Made by a program: the position numbers and the translations under genes. DNA of 37,483 bases, from assembly GCA_958430865.1 (NCBI GenBank), contig CAUDNR010000979.1:1-37483 (forward strand). Reading direction: 5' to 3'. The notes under the pieces are model-generated. The model saw only the letters and a list, made by a program, of their open reading frames with translations, was not told where the DNA came from and made no database searches. Shown piece by piece: positions 13,441 through 23,180 of the stretch. This DNA comes from Entrophospora sp. SA101. Taxonomy: Eukaryota > Glomeromycota > Glomeromycetes > Entrophosporales > Entrophosporaceae. Within the stretch, counting starts at the first letter, position 1. Every line of letters begins with the position of its first letter.

Positions 13441-15350
13441 TATTTTATACAAAGAAAGAAGGAATTGGAAGAATCGATATTTATAAAACATACCTTGAGC
13501 CTCTTGATCTCGAGCTACTTTTACCAAATCCATATTCAAATAAACTCATTTTTATATAATTATAATCATTAAAATATTCCAAAAAAAGAACCTTTCTGTA
13601 TATAGGATATTCCTAAAATAAAATAAAAGTTCCGTAATAGTAAGTAAATAATGATAATTTCAGCTACCATAATTACATAAAAATTCAGGTATGATAATTA
13701 AGATTAATATTGACTGTTAATATATAAAGATTACAGATGTAAACCAAGTCTCTGGTTATTTTTATACCGCTCACTTATTTTTCTTGCCAAGCTAATAATA
13801 ATCACAATTCAGTTAAACTGTTGTATAGAGACCGGATAAACTTGGCTTTCTGAACTGCCTCAATAAATCTGAAATTTTAACAATCAGACACATTTGATCT
13901 TTGATGCACAAATATGCTTTGTAATAAATAATTATCTTTACGGAATTACGGTTTCCAAACTTTCTTACCGTAATTAGTTACTATTACGGATTTCTAGAAC
14001 CGTAATTCTAATAATAATTGCGCGCCAATTTTTATTTATAGTTGCATTATTTTCGTTTTTTTTCCGAAAATTTTCACATTTGCGCCCTGGATATTTTTTC
14101 TATAAAAAGATAAGATCTTTGATAAAAAATTTTTACTATATAATTATTATGGCTAAAAGCTCTTCGTAAATTCTACGTTTTTCAAGAAAAGATAAATTGT
14201 TTTTGTTCTTTTTTTTGTCAATTGAAATCTAATAATCATCTGTATTTCTACGCTTAATTTGAAAGATTGAATTCATTTTTTGCAATAGTTAATATTTAAG
14301 AGAGAAAATTGAATTGACTATCTATATACAGTAATTATTATCCATATCTTAACCGTTACACAAGATACGGATTTAAAAGAGCGAGATTTTTCATATGATT
14401 ATGATAGCATATAATAAAAGACTTTATCGATTGTCGAGATATTGTTGTTGTTGTTATGAAATTAACGAATAGAGTTTTAATATACACATCTAAACTCGAT
14501 AAGTCGGACGCAGCAATCAATTGTTTAAAGTACTTTATAAATAAATGTCCGACTTATCGAGTTTAGATGTGTAACCGGCGTTGGCTCCTGAAAAAATGAT
14601 GAATTTAGACAATTATGAATTTATCAGATATGAATTTAACGAGCTTTGACTGCATATAGTGAATTTTCATCATGCAGCATATCGATCATTATATAATAAA
14701 TAAAAAATACACTAATTTAAAAAAAAAATCATCGCATAGGAAATAAATTCCTTATATTCTAAAAATGTATAGATTACTATGAAAAGCCTTGATAAGAAGT
14801 CGTTATTATAATGAATTCGTCATAGAGGTCGTGCTATACAAACTCGTAAAGAGTTAATTGGTCAAGAATCGTTTTTGCAGTTGCCAAATATTTTGACAAT
14901 GTTCGGACAGGATTTTAGTTATCTTGTAAATAACTACGCTATTTGATTTATTAATTTTGGCTGCTATCAAAAACTAATCTCGACATTTCATATTTGGCAA
15001 TAGTTGATACCAGTATAATCTCGGCTAACATCTATGACTGCCAGCATTGATTGGTGCACGTTATTACACCAAAAAAATTGATTAATGTGTCCTATTTTCT
15101 TATTGGGTATGTGCTACAAAACTGATCAATACTATTTTAAGGAGCTTTATAACCCTCATAAGGGCTCAGCAATTTATTGGTATGAGCAAAGTTACGCAAA
15201 CGCGTAATATTTATATTAGGAAAATTAAAATTGAGTCCATAAATCTGCGATCACGTGATTTCCTTGTTGTAAACTTGTATATATTAATTAATATTTACCT
15301 GCAATTAGAAATTGTGGCTTTTATTGTAATTAAAAAAAAATAAAAGAAAA
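13441..15350. other. Gene-free region with repeats, upstream of the kinase gene
   Basis: No gene seen. Short recurrent CCGTAATT/AATTACGG words occur at 13938-14010, suggesting a worn inverted-repeat sequence. A perfect 27-bp inverted repeat lies at 14483-14573 and is listed separately. The last 100 bases before the ATG at 15351 are A/T-rich and end in an A-run, as expected of a fungal leader. Confidence 0.4.
14483..14573. repeat. Perfect 27-bp inverted repeat with 37-bp loop (miniature element or hairpin)
   Basis: The arm at 14483-14509 (begins TACACATCTAAACTCGATAA, ends GTCGGAC) is matched exactly in reverse complement at 14547-14573. The arms are less AT-rich than their surroundings and show no mismatch, so the unit is recent or selected. 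Flanking TA on the left fits insertion at TA by a Tc1/mariner-type non-autonomous element. No coding capacity. Confidence 0.8.
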
Positions 15351-16763
15351 ATGGAAAAAGTTGTAAAATTATTCAATACAAAAAAAACTCCAAAAAATGA
15401 TAAACACAATATTTCTCCTGGTACAAATGACAGAAATGGTCCTACTAGCATGAACGATGATGATGTGTTTTCAGATAAAAGGTATGAAACATTTAGAAGA
15501 TGTTCAACTTGTAAGAGGTATAATACTAGGCCTTCATGGTGTCAATCATGCGACCCACAATTATTAACTCAAGGATGGTCTAGCGGTAACGAAGCTATTG
15601 ATGAATTAATAAAAAGCACACAGCTTCGGACAACATCACAATATAATAAAGATTATCTTCAATGGATTCCTTATGATGATTTAAAAGATATCGAAGAGAT
15701 AGGTGAAGGTGGTTTTGCAACTATATACAAAGCTACTTGGATAAATGGTAAAAAATTTGCAAATTATGAAGATGATATGGTTGTTGCATTAAAAAGATTA
15801 CACAACTCCCAAAATATTTCAGATGGGTTTTTAAGCGAGGTAAAATTTTTCATTATCAAATTTTTTTTTTAATTGAAAAAATTATCATTGCTAAATTCAA
15901 TAAATTTTTTAAAGTTTAAAAATTATGTTAAATTTCATCGAATTGAACATATAATTCATGTTTATGGGGTATCACAAGATCCATCCACAAAAGAATATAT
16001 ATTTGTAATGCAATATATAAAAGAAGGAAATCTTTATGATTATTTATCAAAAGGATTTAAAAATTTAAAATGGAAAAATAAAATTCAAATTCTTTTAGGA
16101 ATTATTGTTGGTTTAAGCGAAATTCATGAACAAAAAGTTGTACATCATGATCTCCATAGTGGTAATATTCTTCAAAATAATTATCAATTTTCATACATTG
16201 CAGATTTAGGATTCTCTATTCCAGCTGCTCAAAAATCAACAAAAAAAAACTGTAAATATGGTGTACTACCATATGTAGCACCAGAAGTGTTAAATGGTAA
16301 ATCCTACACAATGGCATCAGACATATATAGTTTTGGAGTATTGATGTCAGTAGTGTCAACAGGTCTACAACCATTCAGTGATGTTTCACATGATAAAAAT
16401 CTTGCTGCCAAGATTTGTAAAGGTGCAAGACCTGGCTTTTCAATTAATACATCAAAAATTTACATTGAATTAGCCTATAAATGCATGGATGCTAAACATA
16501 GTAAACGTCCAACTGCTAAAGAAATTGAGAAAATTATCGATTTTTGGTATAATTCATTATATTATATTGATGACTCTAGTGATGCAAGATTAATTCGAAA
16601 AGAATTCGAATCAATGGATAAGATTGAATTTGATCCTTCAACAATCACAGCAACTGTTCATCCAAATGCTGTTTACACAAGTAAATTATTAAATTTTACA
16701 AACCTACCACGACTTACAAATTCTAGTAAAGTCACAATTATTGGAAATAATAATGGTATTTAA
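15351..16763 (+). CDS. Protein kinase, Glomeromycotina-expanded TKL-like family, with Cys4 leader
   Basis: Cytosolic protein kinase of 445 residues. Exons 15351-15839 and 15915-16763 join across a 75-bp phase-0 intron; the joint reads GFLSE|FKNYVKFHRI. Leader: C51-x2-C54-x9-C64-x2-C67 (CSTCKRY..., WCQSCDP), a probable zinc ribbon. Kinase domain: glycine loop GEGGFA (118-123), VVALK with Lys148, probable helix-C Glu163, catalytic loop HHDLHSGN (240-247), DLG in place of DFG (260-262), APE (285-287), then DIYSFGVLM and a C-lobe ending near KRPTAKEIEKI. HHD replaces HRD. Catalytic Lys, Asp and Asn are present, so it may be active. No Sel1 repeats follow; a 60-residue tail is unassigned. Substrate unknown. 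Family call by pattern memory of such kinases in Rhizophagus. Confidence 0.88.
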
Positions 16764-17724
16764 TATTAATTAATTATTGATTAGCTTTTACTAATAATTC
16801 AAGGTTTAATATTAATATTATAAACTAAATGATATTTTGTAGAATCTAAACAAGTGAATTTAGCAGATATTGGATGAATGAACAATTAAAATTGTATAGC
16901 AAAATTAAAAATATATTTAAATAACCTTTTATGTTAAAAAAAAAGTATTTTCACTTGATCTTGTGGTTGTTTACGTTGCATATGAAAAATTTATAATTAA
17001 ACATGGGATATTCGAGTGCCCAAAACTCCTTTTATCAGCTGATTTAAAATGTTCCAACTGCTATTTTCCAATGATATTGAAACGTAACTTGAGTAATTAA
17101 TTTATCATATAAATTTAAAAAAAATGATTTGTTTTTCCAACAAATTTATATTGAATACAATAAAAAATTTGCAAAACAGATCGAATATGTAAGACACCTC
17201 AAATGAAGATAGATTACTATAAGATTCGAATTGACTCGATGATATATATTCAGATGGAAGAAGGAAGGATATAATAATTATCCAACTTGTATCGGCCACA
17301 CCAGATTTATTAATTTCCTGCAGATTTGTTTACAAATATAAAAAATATGTGATAATCCTTGCTTTTTCTGACATTCAGTTTTAGAAACGTGAAATTTTAT
17401 ATGCATAATATATAATTTTTTTTTGTGTAATTATTTATGTGCGGTTTTGTAATTAATAAATTTGGGTGGCCAATGTAGACTGCATAATACTAATACTAAT
17501 ACTAATGTTCCATTCGTAATCCAAGTTAACAAAAAGCGCACAACTCAATGCATTAGTATATTAGATTTTATCTCGCACAACCAAAAAATAAACTATTTGT
17601 TATGGGAGTTTCTTCTTTCAATCAAAGTTTAAGGTATGGTGAGGGCATATTTTGTAATCGTTAATTATTTATATGTGATACCATAATAACATACGTGATA
17701 TAATTATTAGAGCATATACAAATT
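16764..17724. other. Intergenic region
   Basis: AT-rich region between the kinase gene and the uL22 pseudogene. Only a 64-codon minus frame (17105-17299) is open, without motifs. A short run of CTAATA repeats lies at 17489-17504. No gene supported. Confidence 0.4.
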
Positions 17725-18975
17725 CTAAGCTGTTTTCCTTCCGGATAGGGATATTAATCGATTAATTTTTCATAATCGATTTTTACATTGCAAGTAGTAG
17801 TAGTAGTGGTAGAAGAAGCTTTTGATCGTTTTATGCTAATGAGTTAACTTTTACATATTACAGTATTAATAAAATGAAGAATCTAGGTCACATGTCCAAA
17901 TTACAATTGGACATCATTTCAATAAATCCCGTTTTATTTACAACATAAATTTTAAAATTTTATTTTTTATTATTCTTTGATGGGTAAAAAATTATCAACA
18001 AATTTTTGTTCCGTTTCAAATTTTCCGAAGAAGGAATTGCCAAATATTTTTTGGCTAAATAGCAAGTATTGGGGGGGTTTCATCATTTTAATGGTTCATT
18101 TCTAAAATTAAAATATTACTATATTATTACTATTGCTACTATCATTATTGTTATTATCATTCATTACTAATGCTGCTGTTAATTTATTTAACACGAATTT
18201 TTTTAATCGATTGCAGAAAAATCGATTAACATCCCTACTTCCAGCAATTCGTTTAACAATTTGTCTAGTATTTAATATTTGAATTAATTTGCCATCGTCA
18301 CCTTCACGTTTTACTTGGGAGCTTTCTTCTGTAACAATAATTTCGATATGGCGCGGATTGCTTATATAAAGATTTGTACACTAAATAATAATAAGAAGAT
18401 TAGTACCGGTAATATATATATAATGATTGCTTACATCGTGGGCTCTATAAGTTCTCCGTTTTTGTTTAGGAATTTGGTTTAGTAATAACCAAACCACCAA
18501 TATCTAATTGTTTTAACCTAAATAAGAATAATAAAATAACAATAAATATATCGGTTAAGTTATTGATTGATTAAATCGTGTACTAAATTCTGCATTGTTT
18601 TGTGCATTTTTCAAAAGTCCAAGTAAAAAATCTGCACTTTTTTTCCGGCCAACGTCCTATAAATAATATAAATAAATATATTGGAAGATGAGGAAAACCA
18701 AAAAAAAATAACTAAATCTTGAGTAGCACCAAAGGCCTTAACTTGAGCACATCGACCAACACCGCCGTTAAATCCTCTAAAAAGTAACAGCTTGTTTGTG
18801 TTCTTTTACATTTTCTAAACATTTAATTGCACATGTTAATGTTCTACCAGAAATTACTTTTTGAGTTTCCTGTGTGTTTTTAAAGTGAACGCATAATAAT
18901 TTATATATTAAAGGAAATAATGATATAATTTGATTTCACATACATTTGGAGATGTCTGACAACGTATCTTACCAT
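17725..18975 (-). pseudogene. Ribosomal protein uL22 (RPL17) pseudogene, introns retained
   Basis: A broken copy of large-subunit ribosomal protein uL22 can be followed nearly from end to end. In order on the minus strand: MVRY at 18975; VHFKNTQETQKVISGRTLTC and CAIKCLENVKEH; FNGGVGRCAQVKAFGATQ; GRWPEK then SADFLLGLLKNAQNNAEF; LDIGGLVIT; NQIPKQKRRTYRAH; NLYISNPRHIEIIVTEE; VKRIAG and, beyond an insertion, RKTA-stop (17725-17727). Frameshifts occur near 18780, in an A7 run at 18638-18644, and near 18478-18481 where a few codons are also lost. Intron-like sequences remain between exons, so it arose by DNA duplication, not retrotransposition. A working copy must exist elsewhere. The last exon is split by a MITE at 17746-18237. 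Confidence 0.85.
17746..18237. mobile_element. hAT-like MITE inserted in the uL22 pseudogene
   Basis: Terminal inverted repeats: left TAGGGATATTAATCGATTA, right (reverse complement) TAGGGATGTTAATCGATT. Both are followed by further AATCGAT words. Flanking 8-bp sequences CTTCCGGA (17738-17745) and CTTCCAGC (18238-18245) match at 6 of 8 positions, as an aged target-site duplication typical of hAT transposons. Removing the element and one flank restores the C-terminal uL22 frame (AGRKTA-stop), which confirms the borders. The 492-bp interior has no transposase. Confidence 0.8.
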
Positions 18976-19727
18976 ATTGAACAAATCGCCCTTAATTCTC
19001 TGGTTTTTTTAAAGAACATTTTTTAAAAAATCTAAATAATAATTATTATATTCGCTAGGTTGAGTAAGCATCCTATAAGATACTTGACTAAACTATCAAT
19101 AATATGTTGTTAAGTCAAGATATTAAGTTACTAAATTTAAGGTTCCTAACTGTAATTCCTGCCACTCCATTCAAATCTTCGTAACTCAAAATCACGAACA
19201 CCTGTAATTCATTATTGTTGTTGTTGTTGTTGTCATGGATACTCGTAATTATTCGAATATTTGTAATTATTTTGGTTGAATACATTCGATTATTCGTAAT
19301 TATCTTCGAATACATGCAATAAATTATTATCATGATATTCATGTTTATTTATTTTTAATTGTATAAGTAAAAAAATATTGACAACCAATTTAAATTTTAA
19401 ACATTCGTAAATAATTACGAATACCCTTTACTATTACGAAATATTAACTAAATTATGGTTTTACCCCTTTACTGATACATATTCAATTCTAATTCATTGG
19501 TAATTAATGTGACATATGGTGGGTTTAACATTAAGTGAATTTCTTTTCTATTGAATTTGAAACCAATAACAAAGGTCCTAATTCGAAAAATTCGAAAATC
19601 AAATGAAAAGTATTTTTCAAACGTTACATTTTTTTATTTTCATTATTTTGTTATAACAACTAACAACTCAACCACCAAAAAAAAACAGGTAAGTGAAGAA
19701 CATTATATAGCAAAATATTTTATCATT
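18976..19727. other. Repeat-rich intergenic region
   Basis: Contains ATTCGTAATTA/TCGAATA-type words at 19225-19450 in both orientations, suggesting a worn inverted-repeat element, and a (TTG)n run near 19215-19232. On the minus strand at about 19480-19590 a short piece (FNRKEIHLMLNPPYVTLITN) has coding-like composition but is isolated. No intact gene. Confidence 0.4.
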
Positions 19728-20678
19728 CTAAATAGTGTTACCAATATTAGATGCTTCAAAAAGAAAATGTTGATATCTTTGCAAGCCATTTAGCTTCTTA
19801 AAATAAATTCCCAAAATAGACTTGATATCCAAGTATTGAAAACCTTTTCCACCTTCATAACATTGAGTTTTATTCAATCCTGCTGGACTAGATCTTTTCA
19901 CCACATCAACCACATGATCAAGACAATCTACACTTGTTTTTCTATAAAGCTTTTTAATCAATCCAAAACTACCATCACATTTGAATTTAGTGTGTCCAGC
20001 AATCATGAAATTCAAATCAACACTTTCATAGTAACCACAAATTACCAAATATAAATAAAACCAAATTGTTACATTATTTTTATTTTGGCCTCCAGCATTA
20101 TCACAAGTAATCTTTAAATGCTTTTCACCTTTGTTCAACTTCTTAATTCCATCAAAAATCATACTCAGTGTACCATTGGGACCTTTACCTATAATTTCAT
20201 TTTCATCAAGAACATAATTAATTTGTTCCCTTACTGCTTCATCTTGAATACCAAATAAATGAACTTTACGTGGACTAAGATAATAAATTCTACTTACCTG
20301 TTGATCTGAATGTGGTACATGAACATTTTGGGCTCAATCATAGCTATAATGAGCAGTGGTATCAATGCTGCAATATTGTGTTTTACCTTGGTTAATACAT
20401 AATTGATCTATTCAAAGATAGTCAATTCCTAAAAACTTACAAGTTTCAATAGCTTTTGTTAAGGCTTTCCTTCCTTTTGAAGTTATACTTATAAACTTAC
20501 CAGTTTCATTTCAGTTAATTCCATCTTTACAATCACCTCACAAGTAAGATAGAGTAGCATACTTTGGTTTTTCTACTCATTGGTTAGTTCTTTCTACTTT
20601 TTTTTTTAATTCTTCAACATTTAAAGTGTCTAGTTTTTGCTCATTTTTAGTATCATAAAGTCTAATTGGGGCATACTG
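19728..20678 (-). pseudogene. HET-domain/DUF7869 fusion frame with five TGA codons at Trp positions
   Basis: Read 20678 to 19728, about 317 codons stay in one frame, broken only by TGA at 20577-20579, 20538-20540, 20511-20513, 20412-20414 and 20334-20336, ending at TAG. The N-terminal 95 or so residues are the first half of a HET (heterokaryon incompatibility) domain: APIRLYD, YATLSYL*GD, then LGIDYL*IDQLCINQ, where * (TGA) stands where HET proteins have Trp. The rest is DUF7869-like, RNase H-fold-like: HYSYD*AQNVHVP, SPRKVHLFGI, CDNAGGQNKNN, MIAGHTKFKCDGSFG, YQHFLF. One Trp is TGG (in TIWFYLYL). In the nuclear code it is a pseudogene; under a UGA=Trp code it is an intact open frame. HET proteins trigger incompatibility responses in fungi. 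No promoter is recognised. Start and 3' end are uncertain. Confidence 0.8.
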
Positions 20679-20770
20679 CAACAAAACCCAACAAAGTGGT
20701 CATAACATCTGTAAAAATTTCAGGGTAAAATTTGATCAAAAACTTGAGATTTACTTCAATGACATATTAA
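20679..20770. repeat. Probable nuclear repeat abutting the HET frame
   Basis: On the minus strand the sequence reads into the HET frame through TTTTACAGATGTTATGACCACTTTGTTGGG-like bases and TTGTTGCAG. It looks like a dispersed repeat that I associate with this fungal lineage, but only from memory. The HET-like reading starts abruptly at about 20678, so this is a candidate junction. It could also be a 3' splice acceptor. Confidence 0.3.
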
Positions 20771-22546
20771 CATTACAATACAGATTTGCACAGTTGTGTG
20801 AATACCAATCTTTTATTAAATTCTTGAAATACTTTTGTAATTAAAATAAATTTTTAATACAATCTATTTTTTGTTAATCAATAATTCTGCCCTTTGTGAT
20901 TTGGTAATGGGAGTATCTTCAAGCTGTGATTTATACACTTTGGTAATACTTTTTGAATATTTATTTATATTCCTTATAGTTTTAAGAACATCTATCTGTA
21001 ATAATAAAAGAGAAATTACACCAGTACCCTAAATGGTATTCATAAAACATTGTAATTAATTTTGTTACCTGGAAATTCATCAGAGTTGTTATATCTTCAG
21101 AAAATTGTTCCATGTCATTAAATGTTATGGGAATTTTGATCTTTCCAAATTTTTCATATAAATATACACATGGAAATGGTCTGATCATATAGTTTATATG
21201 AATATACCCATCTATAATAATAAAATACATTAACCATCAAAACCTTTTACTAAATAATTTTATTATGACACTTACTTGCGCATTGCACTGTGTGCATACT
21301 CTTATTATGTTGCAGGAAACTTTTCTGTCAGTTTATTTACGAATCTCATTGCATTCCTAGCAAGCTTTGTATTATCATCTATTTTTTTTAGTGGTTGATG
21401 TTCCTTCCTTGGAAAACTCTATTGACGTAATAATGAATCTATTATCCCAGGAATTTCTATCAAACCATCAAACTTATGAGATTTGGTGCCAGGCGTTTAA
21501 TTCTATACTAGATTAAAGAAAAGAGTTAACTAACAATATAAATACAATACATCAGAGGCTGATATATTGATTTAATACTGTACCATATACGTACCAATTC
21601 CACTCCAGAACATCTTGATACATTTAAAATAGTATATTAAAAATATATCAATGGGGTATATTCTTTTAAGATCATGCTTTTGAGTCTATATTAATTGGAG
21701 CCTCCAACCTTACAGAACTATTAAACGGTAATATTAGTAACTTTATGAAATAATATAATCCCATGCAAAATAACTTACAAATGCTTCATTAGATCTCGCG
21801 TAAAAATGGATCAAATCGACCTTCAACGAATGATTTTCTTACTAAACTAGGAACTATCACGCGATCACATTTACCATCCTTAAATTGATTGATCTGAATC
21901 CCTACATGCTATCTTCTCAAGTATCTATCTATGTTGTATCAAGAGCCCAAGTGCCTTCATTGATCTTATATTTGTTGTAATCGTTGTATTCTGCTGCCAT
22001 TTCCAAATTCATAGGAAACATATATATTTGAATCAATAGTGACATCGATAGAATGTTTTTTTGCATTGTCTACAACGTAGAAATTGTATTGAACCATATC
22101 AGAAAAGATTAAAATTTGATCTAGATCTTTTGGTAAATCTTCTTTAGTCAATTAGTAATCGTCATTGATTTCTAATTCCATAATTGATCAATAGCTTATC
22201 AGAAGAAAGTTAGAAGCTTGATTTAAAATGAAATTACACAGTTAAAAGGCCTGAATTCTCTTAAAATTAACTATTTTATGATTTTGATATGCGATCTGGA
22301 TACTACATTTGCTACGGATTGAGAAATCTATATTTTTCCAAGATTCTTTCTCGCTGAATCTTTCTTTGTTTAGAGCTTTAGTCATTCATGTCTCACTTTT
22401 GAAAATTATTCTTTATTAATAGTAATTAAAAGAAGTCCACATGTTGATTACATTTCAACTTTTCATTGTAACCTGTGAAGATAACTTGAACAAATCGAAA
22501 AATGTTAGCAGTAAAATAAAACTATTTGCCGAGTCAACTTCTACAA
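20771..22546. other. Decayed coding relics, minus strand
   Basis: Several short minus frames have coding-like composition but are separated by stops: 20982-21230 (MIRPFPCVYLYEKFGKIKIP, then DMEQFSEDITTLMNFQ), a piece near 21320-21390 (NTKLARNAMRFVNKLTEKFP), and 21966-22151 (NFYVVDNAKKHSIDVTIDSN, then YEFGNGSRIQR). The last faintly resembles the run-in to a SWIM zinc finger of MULE-type transposases, but the expected Cys residues are absent. Probably transposon or gene debris. Confidence 0.3.
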
Positions 22547-23180
22547 TTAAATTGTCAATAAATAAATCAAAATCAAGAACATTGGCTCAATTTTGTTAAT
22601 ATTAATGAAATGTTTCTTACTGGCCAGGTTTGACCTCATTATGATTTTCAATGGAGAACTTCTGACCTCTTTTATATAACTTAAATGCTTAAATATGGAA
22701 AAATTAATCGGTGATAGTGGCATTGGACAATGTTGGACATTGTCCAACTGAAACCTCTTGGACATTGGACAGTGTCCACCATGTTCAAATGCCATCTATG
22801 CATGAATGAATCAAGGAAAGATCTGCATTTTTTATGGGGCAAAAATCGCTTCTTTTTATGTGCGAATAAAGTTAAATCTCAATAATTTTATCTACGCAAA
22901 TTCACGGGATCGGCTGGCAATTAAATAATTATAGAATCACACAAGTTTATAATAATTTTAATTGATTCACTCACTCACTCCCTTTATTTTAATTAAAGAA
23001 TTAATTCATATTACAATTATTATAATAATCATTCTTCAACCATTACATCTACAACTACAAATTATTTCATTATTATTATTAGTTTGGTCAAAATTGTGAC
23101 GGTGACCGAATCTTCTTAATATTTATATACAAATATTTGTTTTATTTACTAGTTGTAGTTGTTGTTGTTGCTGTTAGAAA
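22547..23180. other. Repeat-bearing upstream region of the UBX gene
   Basis: Contains a cluster of TTGGACA/TGTCCAA words at 22723-22780, including a palindrome TTGGACAATG-5-CATTGTCCAA (22723-22747). The minus frame over it (22547-22795) looks like repeat read-through. From 22960 to 23180 the sequence is a T/A-rich leader with (TTG)n just before the ATG at 23181. No UBA-coding exon was found here. Confidence 0.5.

Noticed and set aside
20334..20579. Explaining the TGA codons as ordinary pseudogene decay or RIP
   Set aside because: Five of five stops are TGA, those in recognisable HET motifs are at the conserved Trp, and there are no frameshifts; RIP at CpA would make TAG from TGG. Kept only as a weak alternative.
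21966..22151. SWIM zinc-finger-like relic of a MULE transposase
   Set aside because: The zinc-binding Cys and His residues are absent and the frame is only 61 codons; the resemblance is too weak to call.
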